DNA of 30,690 nucleotides, from assembly GCA_023091735.1 (NCBI GenBank), contig JALKBU010000615.1, positions 1 to 30,690 on the forward strand, given 5' to 3'. Made by a program: the position numbers and the translations under genes. The stretch is from Trichomonas tenax. Its lineage: Eukaryota > Parabasalia > Trichomonadida > Trichomonadidae. Shown here one piece after another: positions 1-8,518 of the stretch. How positions within the stretch are numbered: position 1 is the stretch's first letter; each line of letters opens with the position of its first letter. Under the pieces are notes generated by a model, which made no database searches, had not been told where the DNA came from, and was given only the letters and a program-made list of their open reading frames with translations.

Positions 1-33
1 GCCACTTATACCACTGGATAGACAACTATCAAT

Positions 34-162
34 ATGTACATGAAAGTACTTTCAAATCGAAAAAATATTGATCAGATAAAAAGTTATGAAGGTCGCGGGA
101 CTACACCGCAGAAGGAAAAATTTTCCCGATTTAAAAAGAAAAAAAATCCTTTCCAGAATTAA
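34..162 (+). other. possible short reading frame or tail of an upstream gene
   Basis: An ATG-started frame of 42 codons runs to TAA at 160-162, and the frame is closed upstream by TAG at 19-21. The end of the peptide is strongly basic (KFSRFKKKKNPFQN), which looks more like a protein tail than random AT-rich DNA. No family is recognised. It could be the 3' end of a gene starting outside the window with a damaged codon at 19-21, or chance. Confidence 0.2.
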
Positions 163-526
163 ACCTGATGCATACACTACCTAAATGTTATACAATAGCT
201 ACGCTAAAAGAAAAGATTCATTCTTTTCTTTCATTTGTGATATTTAAAATATTCAAACATTAAAAGTGACTTAAAAAGATAAAAAATATGTGCAACGAGA
301 TTTGAACAACAATCCTTTTTCCATATTTCGTGACACCCCTTCATTTAGGTCTGTGGCGATCCTGATGTGAAATAGGGTAAAATCCTTCAAAAATGTAATA
401 AAAGTCTTACGATTTTGAGGGGTTCTATCAGTACCCCCTACAATACTTTTTTGATTAATATTATATTTTTTTTCTTTCTCACGTCTTTAACGCCAAACAC
501 ATCCTCATACACAATGTGTTTCACAA
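163..526. other. intergenic spacer, no gene seen
   Basis: AT-rich spacer upstream of the bromodomain gene. No coding frame is convincing. It contains two partial matches to the GTGAC motif found just before several host ATGs here (TTAAAAGTGAC near 261 and TTTCGTGACAC near 326), but these lie far from the start codon. Confidence 0.5.
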
Positions 527-550
527 ATGAAATGTTTCCTCTTTGCATTA

Positions 551-565
551 AATAAAAGTGACAGA
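551..565 (+). promoter_or_regulatory. GTGACA-type start-proximal motif
   Basis: AATAAAAGTGACAGA directly precedes the ATG at 566. The same core AAAGTGACAG occurs 6 bases before the ATG of the gene at 28656, and ACGTGACAG 7 bases before TAF2 (antisense). This is inferred to be a core-promoter element because trichomonad 5' leaders are very short. Confidence 0.45.
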
Positions 566-1390
566 ATGAAGGCAGGAACTTATGATTATGACTGGGGATA
601 TCAATTAATCTCAGATTTACTTAAGTGGCCTTTAACATTCAGGTTTAGGCAACCAGTGGACCCTATTAAAGACGGTGCACCGAATTATCTCGAGTTTGTA
701 AAAAATCCAATTGATTTATCAGCGATTAAAACTAAAATACAATCAGAATCGTATAATAGCGTTAACGAAATGATCGATGATATCGATCTTATCTACAAAA
801 ATTCAGCACTTTTCAATGGAGAAAAAGATTTATTGACATATATCGCAAAAGATATTTCGACATTTGCTCATGACCGTCTAAAAGATAAATGTACGAGTTT
901 GGCAGAAGAAAATTCAAGAAATATTCAAAGAATAATGAATGAAATTAATGAACACCTTAAAAACGAACCTCCGAAGCCAATTTTACAACCCAAGGATGAA
1001 AAGATTAAAGCTCGACCTCAACCAATTGAAATACCGCCACAAAACGTTGAATCTGCACCAATAACTGAAAAATTAGTTGAAGTTAAAACTGAGACTCCTG
1101 CCGAAAGTCGTGATCAACATTCAATCGATGATATCATTGTAACAGAGATTGTTGAACCAGAAACACCAAATCCAAAATCTCCACCTCAAAACGCCCCAGA
1201 AACACAAAGCACACATCAAGAAACAGCTACAAATGTCAACATAGAGCGTCCTGAACCATCTACACAATCAACTGAAATACCAAAATCATCTGCTGAAAAT
1301 AAAGAGTTATCAGACCAAGTTTCAGAAGATTCAGATCTACCTGTACTTATGTTAAGTACTATTGTTCAACCTGCGCAATCTCAACCTTGA
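566..1390 (+). CDS. bromodomain protein with long low-complexity tail
   Basis: A 274-residue protein with one bromodomain, the acetyl-lysine reader of chromatin proteins. Counted from an alternative ATG at 527 (287 residues), the WPF-like shelf is WPLTF at 34-38, the ZA loop follows, VKNPIDL is at 58-64, and the helix B/BC loop reads IYKNSALFNG with the expected acetyl-lysine-binding Asn at 97. After about residue 130 the protein is Pro/Glu/Thr/Ser/Gln-rich and probably disordered. I prefer the ATG at 566 because AAAAGTGACAG lies directly before it, as at two other host genes here; the ATG at 527 would place that motif inside the coding region. There is no second bromodomain, extra-terminal region or catalytic domain, so it is probably an adaptor subunit. 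The domain is certain; the complex it belongs to is unknown. Confidence 0.88.
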   Translation: MKAGTYDYDWGYQLISDLLKWPLTFRFRQPVDPIKDGAPNYLEFVKNPIDLSAIKTKIQSESYNSVNEMIDDIDLIYKNSALFNGEKDLLTYIAKDISTFAHDRLKDKCTSLAEENSRNIQRIMNEINEHLKNEPPKPILQPKDEKIKARPQPIEIPPQNVESAPITEKLVEVKTETPAESRDQHSIDDIIVTEIVEPETPNPKSPPQNAPETQSTHQETATNVNIERPEPSTQSTEIPKSSAENKELSDQVSEDSDLPVLMLSTIVQPAQSQP

Positions 1391-1496
1391 TTTTTGTTTA
1401 TGTATTAAATTTTATGTTCTTTCCGTATAATAGTTATATATTACAACATGACTTTTATATAAATAATGAAATAATTTTTATTTTAAAAAATCAAAT

Positions 1497-1742
1497 TCAT
1501 TTTTGAATTATTCTTACATTTTCACGAACTTCAATGTTTCCGCCAGATGGAGTTGCTAACATTAAATTGCAATGCTGGCAGAAAATAGGAATATTAGAGT
1601 GTGAAAACGCGGATGTCAATGATGAGCATGCAGGACAATAAAGTGAAACAAAATCTGTGTCTGGATATAGTTTCAGCTTTTTGTTAACCTGAGATTTCTC
1701 ATTCATAGGAGGATGTAGGCAATCAGTGTCGAGTGTTGACAT
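1497..1742 (-). CDS. RPS27: ribosomal protein eS27-like (zinc ribbon)
   Basis: An 81-residue protein matching the small-subunit protein eS27 along its length: the N-terminal DCLHPP...EK start, a basic linker, then CPAC (about residues 36-39), FSHSNIPIFC and CQHC (about 55-58), and the PSGG turn that follows the zinc ribbon in this family. The four Cys form the expected zinc site. The length fits eS27 (about 82-84). Just before the ATG the antisense strand reads AATTCATAA, a TCAYW initiator match. Oddities: its codons are AT-rich, unlike the GC-rich uL14 and eS25 genes in this window, and its C-terminus is less basic than usual, so it may be a divergent or secondary copy. Confidence 0.82.
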   Translation of the reverse strand: MSTLDTDCLHPPMNEKSQVNKKLKLYPDTDFVSLYCPACSSLTSAFSHSNIPIFCQHCNLMLATPSGGNIEVRENVRIIQK

Positions 1743-1852
1743 TTATGAATTATGATTATATTTTGAAGTATTCAAATTATGACGACTTTTTGATGAAAAA
1801 TTTTTGTCTTTCATAAATCTCAATCACAAACATTTATTTATAAGTAACTTTA

Positions 1853-3055
1853 TTATACATCAACAACATCAACATACATCTTTTTAAGCTCGGCATATTG
1901 CGGCAAATATCTTGATTTTTGATTGATGAAAGTAACCAATTTAATATCAGCTGAGCTTGGTTTATTTAATTCTTTAAGATTTGTTTGCAGACTTGTTCCA
2001 TGCTCCAAGAACCATTTAATGATTGGGCAGTTCTCTTTGGAGTTCAATGCATGAGTGAATTTAGAGATTGGATTATTAGATAGTTGATCAAATCTCATTC
2101 CGTGGGCATAAAGCATATCCAGGATCTTGATTGTATTGTCTGGATTTGATGAAGTGATATAGAAGGCGCAATTCTTATCCTCTTCATCTGTTCTAAAGAT
2201 ATCAACGTTCTTTTCAAGTATCATTCTAACTATTTCCGGGTTGCCACTCTGGCACATCCAGTGAGCAGCAGATTTTCTTTTCATCTTAGGAATATCAACT
2301 GTATCAATGCGATCGAGGAGAACTCTGATAATATCAGGGTCAGAAAACATGCAAGCGTAAAAGAGTGCTGTGCGTCCTTCATCATTCACATAGTTAACAT
2401 CTTCTCCTGCTTCTAGTAACAATTCAATAGCAGCTTTATCTCTTATAATTGTTGCAAGCATTAAAGGCGTGATTTTCTTTAATAATCCAACAGCCATATT
2501 TGGGTGCGACACATATTGAAGTGTTATTTTCAGAACATGCGTGTCTTTCAATAATAATGCAACATTGTGGCAATTTTGAATTAGTTCATCAAATTTTGGA
2601 TGATTTCTGTCCATATAGCCATAATCTATCAATAAGTCGATGATTTTATATGCATGTGATTCAATAGCAAGTAATAAACAGTTTCTTTCAGATTTGAAAT
2701 CATAATCATCTTGGAAAATTTTCATTATCTTTTCTTTTGGAGTAGAAGACAGTATATACGATGCAACTTCAAGTGAATTGTTCGCACATGCATAATGCAA
2801 TGGCGTGAAATTTGTTGGTGTTTTAGGAAAACATGCATCAATTGGTAAGTCTTTCGTTAAGTGGATAAAACACTCTAAGGAATCGTAAAATGCTGCAATA
2901 TGCAAAGGTTTTAAGTTATGATAAGCTATTCTTTTCTCAATTTCGAAAGATTTTATAGCTATTCTGTAACTAAATGAACTTGGCTTCCTCTCTAACGTAT
3001 AGAGAGATTCGACGTTATTTGTAACAAGGCATTCGGGCTCGAATTCATTAAACAT
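1853..3055 (-). CDS. ankyrin-repeat protein
   Basis: A 400-residue protein made largely of ankyrin repeats from about residue 45 to 350. Typical cores are LKPLHIAAFYDSLECFIHL, FTPLHYACANNSLEVASYIL, ITPLMLATIIRDKAAIELLL and RTALFYACMFSDPDIIRVLL. Roughly eight repeats are visible, the middle ones (about 115-175) degenerate. There is no signal peptide, membrane segment or other domain. Large ankyrin families of this kind are common in trichomonads and act as protein-binding scaffolds; the partner is unknown. The start is the first ATG, with stops upstream. It lies on the same strand as the eS27 gene with a spacer of about 110 bases. Confidence 0.85.
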   Translation of the reverse strand: MFNEFEPECLVTNNVESLYTLERKPSSFSYRIAIKSFEIEKRIAYHNLKPLHIAAFYDSLECFIHLTKDLPIDACFPKTPTNFTPLHYACANNSLEVASYILSSTPKEKIMKIFQDDYDFKSERNCLLLAIESHAYKIIDLLIDYGYMDRNHPKFDELIQNCHNVALLLKDTHVLKITLQYVSHPNMAVGLLKKITPLMLATIIRDKAAIELLLEAGEDVNYVNDEGRTALFYACMFSDPDIIRVLLDRIDTVDIPKMKRKSAAHWMCQSGNPEIVRMILEKNVDIFRTDEEDKNCAFYITSSNPDNTIKILDMLYAHGMRFDQLSNNPISKFTHALNSKENCPIIKWFLEHGTSLQTNLKELNKPSSADIKLVTFINQKSRYLPQYAELKKMYVDVVDV

Positions 3056-3411
3056 TTATTTGATTTTATAACAAAATTTTAATTTACATGCCAAATTTTT
3101 ACTCAATTTCTTCCTTTTTAGTTTTATGTTGATATTAAGTCAATTCAAGAATTGCATCATAAAATATTATCATTTCTATATATAGCATCATATTGCAACA
3201 CATGAAGCTAAAATAAAAAAAAAAAATTCCCAATGTGACCAAATAATTTGATAAGATCTCACATAATGTTTCAATGAATTCTCTCAATAGGCACACTTTG
3301 AAATAAATTATTTAATGAGTACTATCAGCTTTACATACATTTTACGTGTTTAGTTTCAAAAAATAATCATAGATTCAAAAAAAAAGTTGGCATTTTTTTT
3401 TTAATTTTTTA

Positions 3412-3842
3412 ATGTTTGGAAATTGGAGAACTTTGAGATTGAATCCAGTTGGGACAGCAAAATATATTCATAACATGATCAACAGCAGCACAATTTTTGA
3501 TGTTTTTGAAGATTAAAATGATTTTGCTGCTGTTTTGAAAAATATAAAATACAATCTCCAACATTTAAATGATAAACTTGAAGCCACCAGAGATGAACTC
3601 AACACCTTCAATTTCTAATCTCCAGAATCAAAATCAAAACTTGTTGCAATAAATCAACGACAGCAATAATGAAATCAAGAATCTCAAAGAACAAATTAAT
3701 AACAAGAATAATGAAATCAAGAATCTGAAAGAAGAAAGCAATGACAAAGATAACAAAATAAAGAATCTGAACAAAATCATCAGAGTCCTTGAATATGAAG
3801 TCAATAAAAAATGCCTCAAAAATATTGAAGGAAGTCAATTCT
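3412..3842 (+). pseudogene. decayed coiled-coil protein gene
   Basis: A reading frame starting at ATG 3412 can be followed to 3840-3842 only across two in-frame TAA codons (one after residues VFEDD-like VFED, one after LLQ) and one frameshift near 3613-3618. The protein is rich in Asn, Lys, Glu and Leu with a repeated NNEIKNLKE unit, typical of long coiled-coil proteins of trichomonads. A further in-frame stretch continues to about 3906 after the TAA at 3840. Its repeated TAA breaks show it is no longer coding. The parent family is not identifiable beyond a coiled coil. Confidence 0.55.
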
Positions 3843-5006
3843 AACTCGAAATTAATGATGCTTTAATGAAAAAAGACATATATCACAAATGCAAACCATG
3901 CAAATAATTTAACCAAAGTAATGTATTGGCTGAGTTATTTCGACATTAGTGAAGATTTTTCAATGATATAGTGTGTATTTTATTTATATACCCTGTCCTT
4001 CCAGGAATACATTTTTAGCATGACCCCTTACCCAGCTAGAAAAACAGAAGTAAATCCAGCACAGCAAAATTGGAGATGAGTCTGGGAATTTTATTAACAT
4101 TACATGAAAGCACATACTGTGCAGCCTATTGGGATGCATATTTTGAGTCATTTTGGAGGGGTACCGGATCAAAATTTTCGAAAATTTCTGCATCAATATT
4201 TCTGCTTGTGATTAATTTCTCAGCTTTAAGATAACATAAATATATTGAGGGTGGATAGATCTTATATCACTGAAGCTCTCATCCAAAAATATTTTTTTCG
4301 TCGAATATAAAAAGCTTATCTTCAACCCATCACATCCAAATACTGATATGTTATTTCTCTACTTAAATTGTATTAAAATTTAATAGATTTATATAGTTTT
4401 ATGATATTTCGTGAAATTTTTAAATCTTTGGATTATATCAGTGATAATTTAGTAATTGACTATACAATACTGAGCATAATTATATTCTATCATTCAATGT
4501 TGAATTATATCAAATTTGAAAGAAAAATGCTTAATTTTCCCAGAAGTGTTTTATAGTGCAGAAACCATGAGACCATTAAAATTTATATATCTTTTAATAT
4601 TTTCTGCAGCTTGTTGGATCAATATTTTGAATATCTTTAGAATGTTTTTATAGCATAAAAACATCTTGTATATAATATAATTGAAGCTCTCGAGTCTACG
4701 AAATGATATTAAGCCTCTCATGAAAATCTGTTTGATTTTATCGAAAATATTTCTCTCAATTCGCTACATTTTTTTATAATCTAATAGCATGCGATGATGG
4801 TATATACCTCATCCATGCTGACATCTTCGTAGGCATTTTTTTATAAACTCTATCATGTTGAAAAAATCAAAAATCAAAACACGGGAGTAAGGTTCTGACA
4901 AAATTTTCTATGGTGTTTTTGTTCTAAAAAAGAGCAGTTTATATATTGATTTTATTTATTATTAACGTAGATATTTTATTTGAAAAATAGCTTTCAAAGT
5001 AGTATA
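3843..5006. other. gene-poor AT-rich spacer
   Basis: No gene is supported in this stretch of about 1.16 kb. The segment at about 3985-4200 is less AT-rich than its surroundings and has an antisense frame of 70 codons, without recognisable family. It includes a perfect 16-base palindrome at 4172-4187 (AAATTTTCGAAAATTT). This may be a fragment of a mobile element, but nothing proves it. Confidence 0.4.
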
Positions 5007-5067
5007 CAGAGTGTGATTTTTCATGGTAATCCAAAAATTTGTCTAACCATGAAAAAATCATACTCTG
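5007..5067. repeat. inverted repeat, 21/22-base arms
   Basis: The left arm 5007-5027 and right arm 5046-5067 are reverse complements with one mismatch and one extra T, separated by 18 bases. The arms start CAGAGT and end CATGGT. It lies about 185 bases upstream of the first Maverick gene. It could be a small hairpin element or a mark of the old element boundary. Confidence 0.7.
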
Positions 5068-5251
5068 AGAATATCCAACACTATAATTTCCCTAATATAT
5101 AAAATAAACAATTTTCCTATCATTTATATCGAAATCCTAATAAATTCTTATTGTTATGATTTATTAATAGTTTCCTATAAATTTGTAAAAATAAAAAATA
5201 TTGTTTATATGTTATGAAAAAATTAATATATTTTTTCTTCTAATAAATAAT

Positions 5252-5509
5252 ATGACAACAACTCAAAATCTTCTTAACTTATCACAAGAACAATTTAATG
5301 AAATTTGCATTGGTGGAAATCCTAAAGTAGATGATGAAGAAAATGTCAAATATAAATCATATATGATTTATAAAAATCTTTTGAAAATTACCAGATGTGC
5401 TCATGAAAATATTTCTGAACTAAAACATGCTAAGAAAAATAAAGTTATAACTATCTTAAATAATATTATATTAAAACTTAACGAATGTGATTTGGTGTTA
5501 CACGCTTGA
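5252..5509 (+). CDS. small Maverick protein, unrecognised
   Basis: An intact 85-residue frame from the ATG at 5252 to TGA at 5507-5509. The protein is charged and probably helical, with a Lys/Asn/Ile-rich C-terminal half, no Cys cluster and no membrane segment. It is counted as an element gene because its base use matches the neighbouring Maverick genes and because its stop is followed, 3 bases later, by the TTCCGGAA palindrome also seen at the other end of the element. The leader before the ATG is AT-rich with a TATTTTTTC run. Function is unknown. Confidence 0.5.
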   Translation: MTTTQNLLNLSQEQFNEICIGGNPKVDDEENVKYKSYMIYKNLLKITRCAHENISELKHAKKNKVITILNNIILKLNECDLVLHA

Positions 5510-5512
5510 TTT

Positions 5513-5522
5513 TTTCCGGAAA
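5513..5522. repeat. TTTCCGGAAA palindrome after a stop
   Basis: A perfect 10-base palindrome starting 3 bases after TGA 5507-5509. The counterpart GTTCCGGAAC lies at 12909-12918, again 3 bases past an antisense stop. It is a possible 3'-end signal. Confidence 0.5.
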
Positions 5523-5589
5523 TATACAACTATAATAAATAGCAAAATTATTAATCCCATTATAAAAGAAATAAAATATTATTTTTGGA

Positions 5590-5637
5590 CCAATATTTTA
5601 ATATAATATTGGGCTGCGACAATTTGACAATTGTTGC
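5590..5637 (-). terminator. double stem-loop with CTGCGA, Maverick 3' element
   Basis: CCAATATT (5590-5597) and AATATTGG (5605-5612) form an 8-bp stem; then comes GCTGCGAC (CTGCGA at 5614-5619), whose bases also start a second stem GCGACAATT/AATTGTTGC (5616-5624 with 5629-5637, one G-U pair). It lies between the convergent ends of the genes at 5509 and 5649. The same stem plus CTGCGA arrangement occurs at 9993-10020, 10087-10113 and 12412-12431. A role in 3'-end formation is inferred. Confidence 0.5.
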
Positions 5638-5648
5638 GCCTATATTTT

Positions 5649-5888
5649 TTAACGTTTTAGTTTAGAAGTAACCCATGAACTAACATCAAATATAACATCA
5701 TTTGTATTTATCACAGATTTTCTCTCACCATTATTATTTACACCAAAATCAATACCAACTTTTGGTAAATTTTCCTTAACTTTATTACCGAATTGAGCAC
5801 CAAATGAATTAGCTACAGGTTTAACAACATTATTTGTTAGCCAGTTAAAACCAGATTTAATTCCTCTGTCAATTTTCTTAGCAACACT
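5649..5888 (-). pseudogene. C-terminal fragment of a Maverick gene
   Basis: An antisense open frame of 80 codons ending in TAA at 5649-5651. The peptide begins KKIDRGIKSGFNWLTNN and continues with a Val/Asn-rich tail. It has no start: the frame meets a TAA just beyond about 5888, exactly where the opposite-strand capsid-like gene begins, so the 5' part was lost at a rearrangement. The N-terminal helix-rich segment followed by a Gly/Asn-rich part would suit a minor virion protein, but no family is recognised. The stem-loop/CTGCGA unit lies about 30 bases past its stop. Confidence 0.5.
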
Positions 5889-7508
5889 TTACAGGGTAAT
5901 GTTGCAAAATATTTTGAAAATCTTAAAACCCTGGTACAAATTAATGATGGTACTAAAAATTTTCAATTGCGTACAGTTGATTGCCATGATCAATCGGCAC
6001 CATTCACAGAAGGACAAGAAACAAGAATTGCTATAACACATTCAGATTTTGGTATTATGCAAGTGATTGACGGATTTCTTACATTTAATGTTAAGTTAAA
6101 TCTTCAGTTACAGGGACTTGATCCAAACTTTACCGATGAAGAACATTTGTGTAAACTTTTCGCTGGATTTAAATCAAGTAATCAAATATTTGATCAATTA
6201 GAAATAATGTGTAATAACAGATCTACAGAATATCAGCAAAACGAATGTGTACATGAAGGATTTGCTTATAGTACTATCAAACCACATAATCATAAAAAGA
6301 CTAAGAAATATACACATTCATTATATGAAAACGTTGAAAATCTTTCTGAATCTATTGCTGGAACATACGTTAATTTAATGTATTTCAAAGAAAATGATGG
6401 ATATAAGTAAGTGAGCTTTGAACTTAATGTTCCTATTGAAGATCTTTTGTGTTTACAGGCTTTCGATATGTTTGTTAATAAAATTATTGGTGAACTTGAA
6501 TTGAAATTTTACCCAAGATCTAAGGGATTAGTATGGTGTTCAATAAACCCAGAAAAAGTTAAGGATTATAAGCTAATAAGAGAAAATGAACAAATTGATG
6601 GTATATTTACTAAAAATCCTTCAGAATGTTTTACACATCAATTTATTCAGATAAATAATACAGCAAAAGGTATCGTAAAATTTTCTAAAACAACAATTGG
6701 TTTGTCTAACTATATAATTCAATATACAGCAACATCAGGAAATCTTAAGTTAATGGTTAATAGTATGTCCATTACAATGCTTAAGTCCAATATGTTTGGA
6801 TTTAATATTACTGATATTGCTTTATCATTAATTTGTAACCAATTATCAAATTCACCATTAATTATTCCATCACAAGAATTAGAATATAACGCATTCCTAT
6901 TAGCTGCTACAGAAGCTGATGTCCAATCAACAGTTAACACGCCATTGAATAACGTAACATGTATTTCAGTAATGTTCCCTAAACATAATAACAATTATAC
7001 AGTTTTCGAAAATCCTATTTATGATAATGTCCAATTAACAGTTAATGGTAAAAATATACCAGATCAAGTTATTTCAACACTTGGCACAAGATTTTTACAG
7101 TACAAGTTAGTCGCATCAGATCTTTCAAGCGGTTTGAGATGTACTAAGGAATATGAAGATTCGTTAACAATGGTTAAAAATGAATCGAGCAAAGGTACCA
7201 GATATGAGAATCCGTTAAGTGATGCTAGTAGTTTTATGCTGAATTTCCAATGTGAAAGATCTAATGCAGGTTATACATTTGATGGTTTTGATAGTGATGG
7301 CCAAAATGTTTCCATCCAATTTAGAGGACAACCAATTTATTCAGGTGATATCGATACATATTATAAAGTTATTGATGGTTATTCTCCACAAATTATATCT
7401 AAACCACCACCACAAATATGGTTATGTCGTGATACATATTTTGTAGCTGCACCAGGTATGTTACAGTATATAAAGACCGGTAGTCCACAAGGTTCACAAG
7501 CACCATAA
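5889..7508 (+). pseudogene. Maverick major capsid-like gene, 5'-truncated, one internal stop
   Basis: One continuous reading frame of about 540 codons interrupted by a single TAA at 6408-6410. The sequence directly after the TAA continues in frame with the same composition, to the normal TAA at 7506-7508. The 5' end is missing: coding can be traced back to about 5889, where it abuts an antisense gene fragment. The protein is long, beta-rich, without charge clusters or transmembrane segments, with motifs such as FGIMQVIDGFLTFNVKL and GTRFLQYKLVASDL. Its size and position between other element genes fit the double-jelly-roll major capsid protein of Polintons, but this assignment rests on composition and context, not on a recognised motif. 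A spacer of about 50 bases separates it from the next gene on the same strand. Confidence 0.5.
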
Positions 7509-7537
7509 ATAATTTAAAAATAATTACCATAATAAAT

Positions 7538-7556
7538 AATTTTTATTTTTATATAA
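7538..7556 (+). promoter_or_regulatory. Maverick TTTTTATTTTT start motif
   Basis: TTTTTATTTTT is followed by 6 bases (ATATAA) and the ATG at 7557. The same 11-mer stands 6 and 5 bases before the ATGs of two antisense element genes (8477 and 9916). It is unlike the host TCAYW or CCTTT start signals. Confidence 0.5.
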
Positions 7557-7905
7557 ATGTTTACTGATAATTATTCAGAAAATATTACTAAAACATATTT
7601 ATGGTATAACAAACCTGATAATAGTCCAGTTAATGAAGTTACGATAAACTTACCACAGGGATTTACAGCAAGCAAAAATCGTAAAAGATATTAAAGTATT
7701 AGTAGGTTCGAAATATTGGCCGGATAATGTAGCACATGCCGATTTCGTAGAACGTGATAAATATTTTGATTCTGCTATTTGTGTCTGTAATGGTACCGAA
7801 ACTAGACATTTATCAAAATATGAGATAATTAGACCATTAAGAAGTTTCAAATTGTGGTTCACAAGTCCATTCAGTATTATGAACTGTCGGATTGTACATA
7901 TCATT
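7557..7905 (+). pseudogene. Maverick gene, frameshifted and 3'-truncated
   Basis: ATG 7557 opens a frame that hits TAA after 42 codons; shifting frame near 7665-7678 (in a GCAAGCAAAAATC stretch) gives a second, well-composed segment that includes VKDIKVLVGSKYWPDN and LRSFKLWFTSP. The coding signal then collides with an antisense gene near 7850-7905, so the 3' end is lost. It follows the capsid-like gene on the same strand and so may be a second virion protein, but no family is recognised. The exact end is uncertain because the two genes overlap on opposite strands at the junction. Confidence 0.5.
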
Positions 7906-8477
7906 AATCACAGACCGTTCTATATCAATTTGTATTTCAATTTGTGGTATAATATAATTATCCTTCACATATGAACTAAATTTAGTTTTAAATTTTAAGT
8001 TAAGATATCCCGGTGATCCTGTGGTTATATTTTCATCATGAATTTTTGTACACGTATATTTAATAATGCTGTTATTAAAATTCATAATTTCTAGATAATA
8101 AGTTGTTCTCTTAAATTCTACAGTATAATTATAAAACCGTATCAAAATTTTACTTTCAGTTATTACTGGATTATTTCTATTATATTTTATTTTTAATGTA
8201 TTATTTTTATAGTCCCATTTATTAATATACAATTCACTATATATAGGTGATATTTGTGCCGGTATACTAACATTAATTATTTCATTATCTACATAACTTT
8301 TAGTTGTAAAATTATCAGTTAACATTTCTGGTAACGTACCATCGGCATCCATTTCTTTAACTTTATCAGCAATTTGTTCTTTAATTTCTCCGTTGTTAAT
8401 AATTTCGTTAATAATTTGTGTTTTTGTTATTGAAGATTTTTCACTGTATTAATTTCATTAATTATTTTTGCTAACAT
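7837..8477 (-). pseudogene. Maverick gene, frameshifted and truncated
   Basis: An antisense gene starting at ATG 8477 with the TTTTTATTTTT motif 6 bases upstream. The first frame stops after 16 codons; a one-base shift in the T-run near 8437-8441 restores a frame that includes EIINNGEIKEQIADKVKE and then an intact stretch of 171 codons to 7837. That stretch is beta-rich and Asn/Ile/Tyr-rich (for example VDNEIINVSIPAQISPIYSE). Its last 20-30 codons overlap the opposite-strand gene and may be junction sequence rather than the original C-terminus. It is possibly a virion surface or fibre-like protein; no family is recognised. Confidence 0.5.
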
Positions 8478-8494
8478 TTATTCAAAAATAAAAA
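8478..8494 (-). promoter_or_regulatory. Maverick TTTTTATTTTT start motif (antisense)
   Basis: The reverse complement reads TTTTTATTTTTGAATAA directly before the ATG at 8477, with the same 11-mer and 6-base spacing as at 7538-7556. Confidence 0.5.
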
Positions 8495-8518
8495 TTATAA
8501 TTGGATCAATATATTTAT

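Noticed and set aside
3608..3838. Antisense frames rich in Phe/Ile
   Set aside because: They are the complement of the Lys/Asn/Glu-rich coiled-coil pseudogene; the hydrophobic look comes from the opposite strand.
7252..7446. 64-codon frame inside the capsid-like gene
   Set aside because: It overlaps the well-composed main frame and lacks any independent signal.
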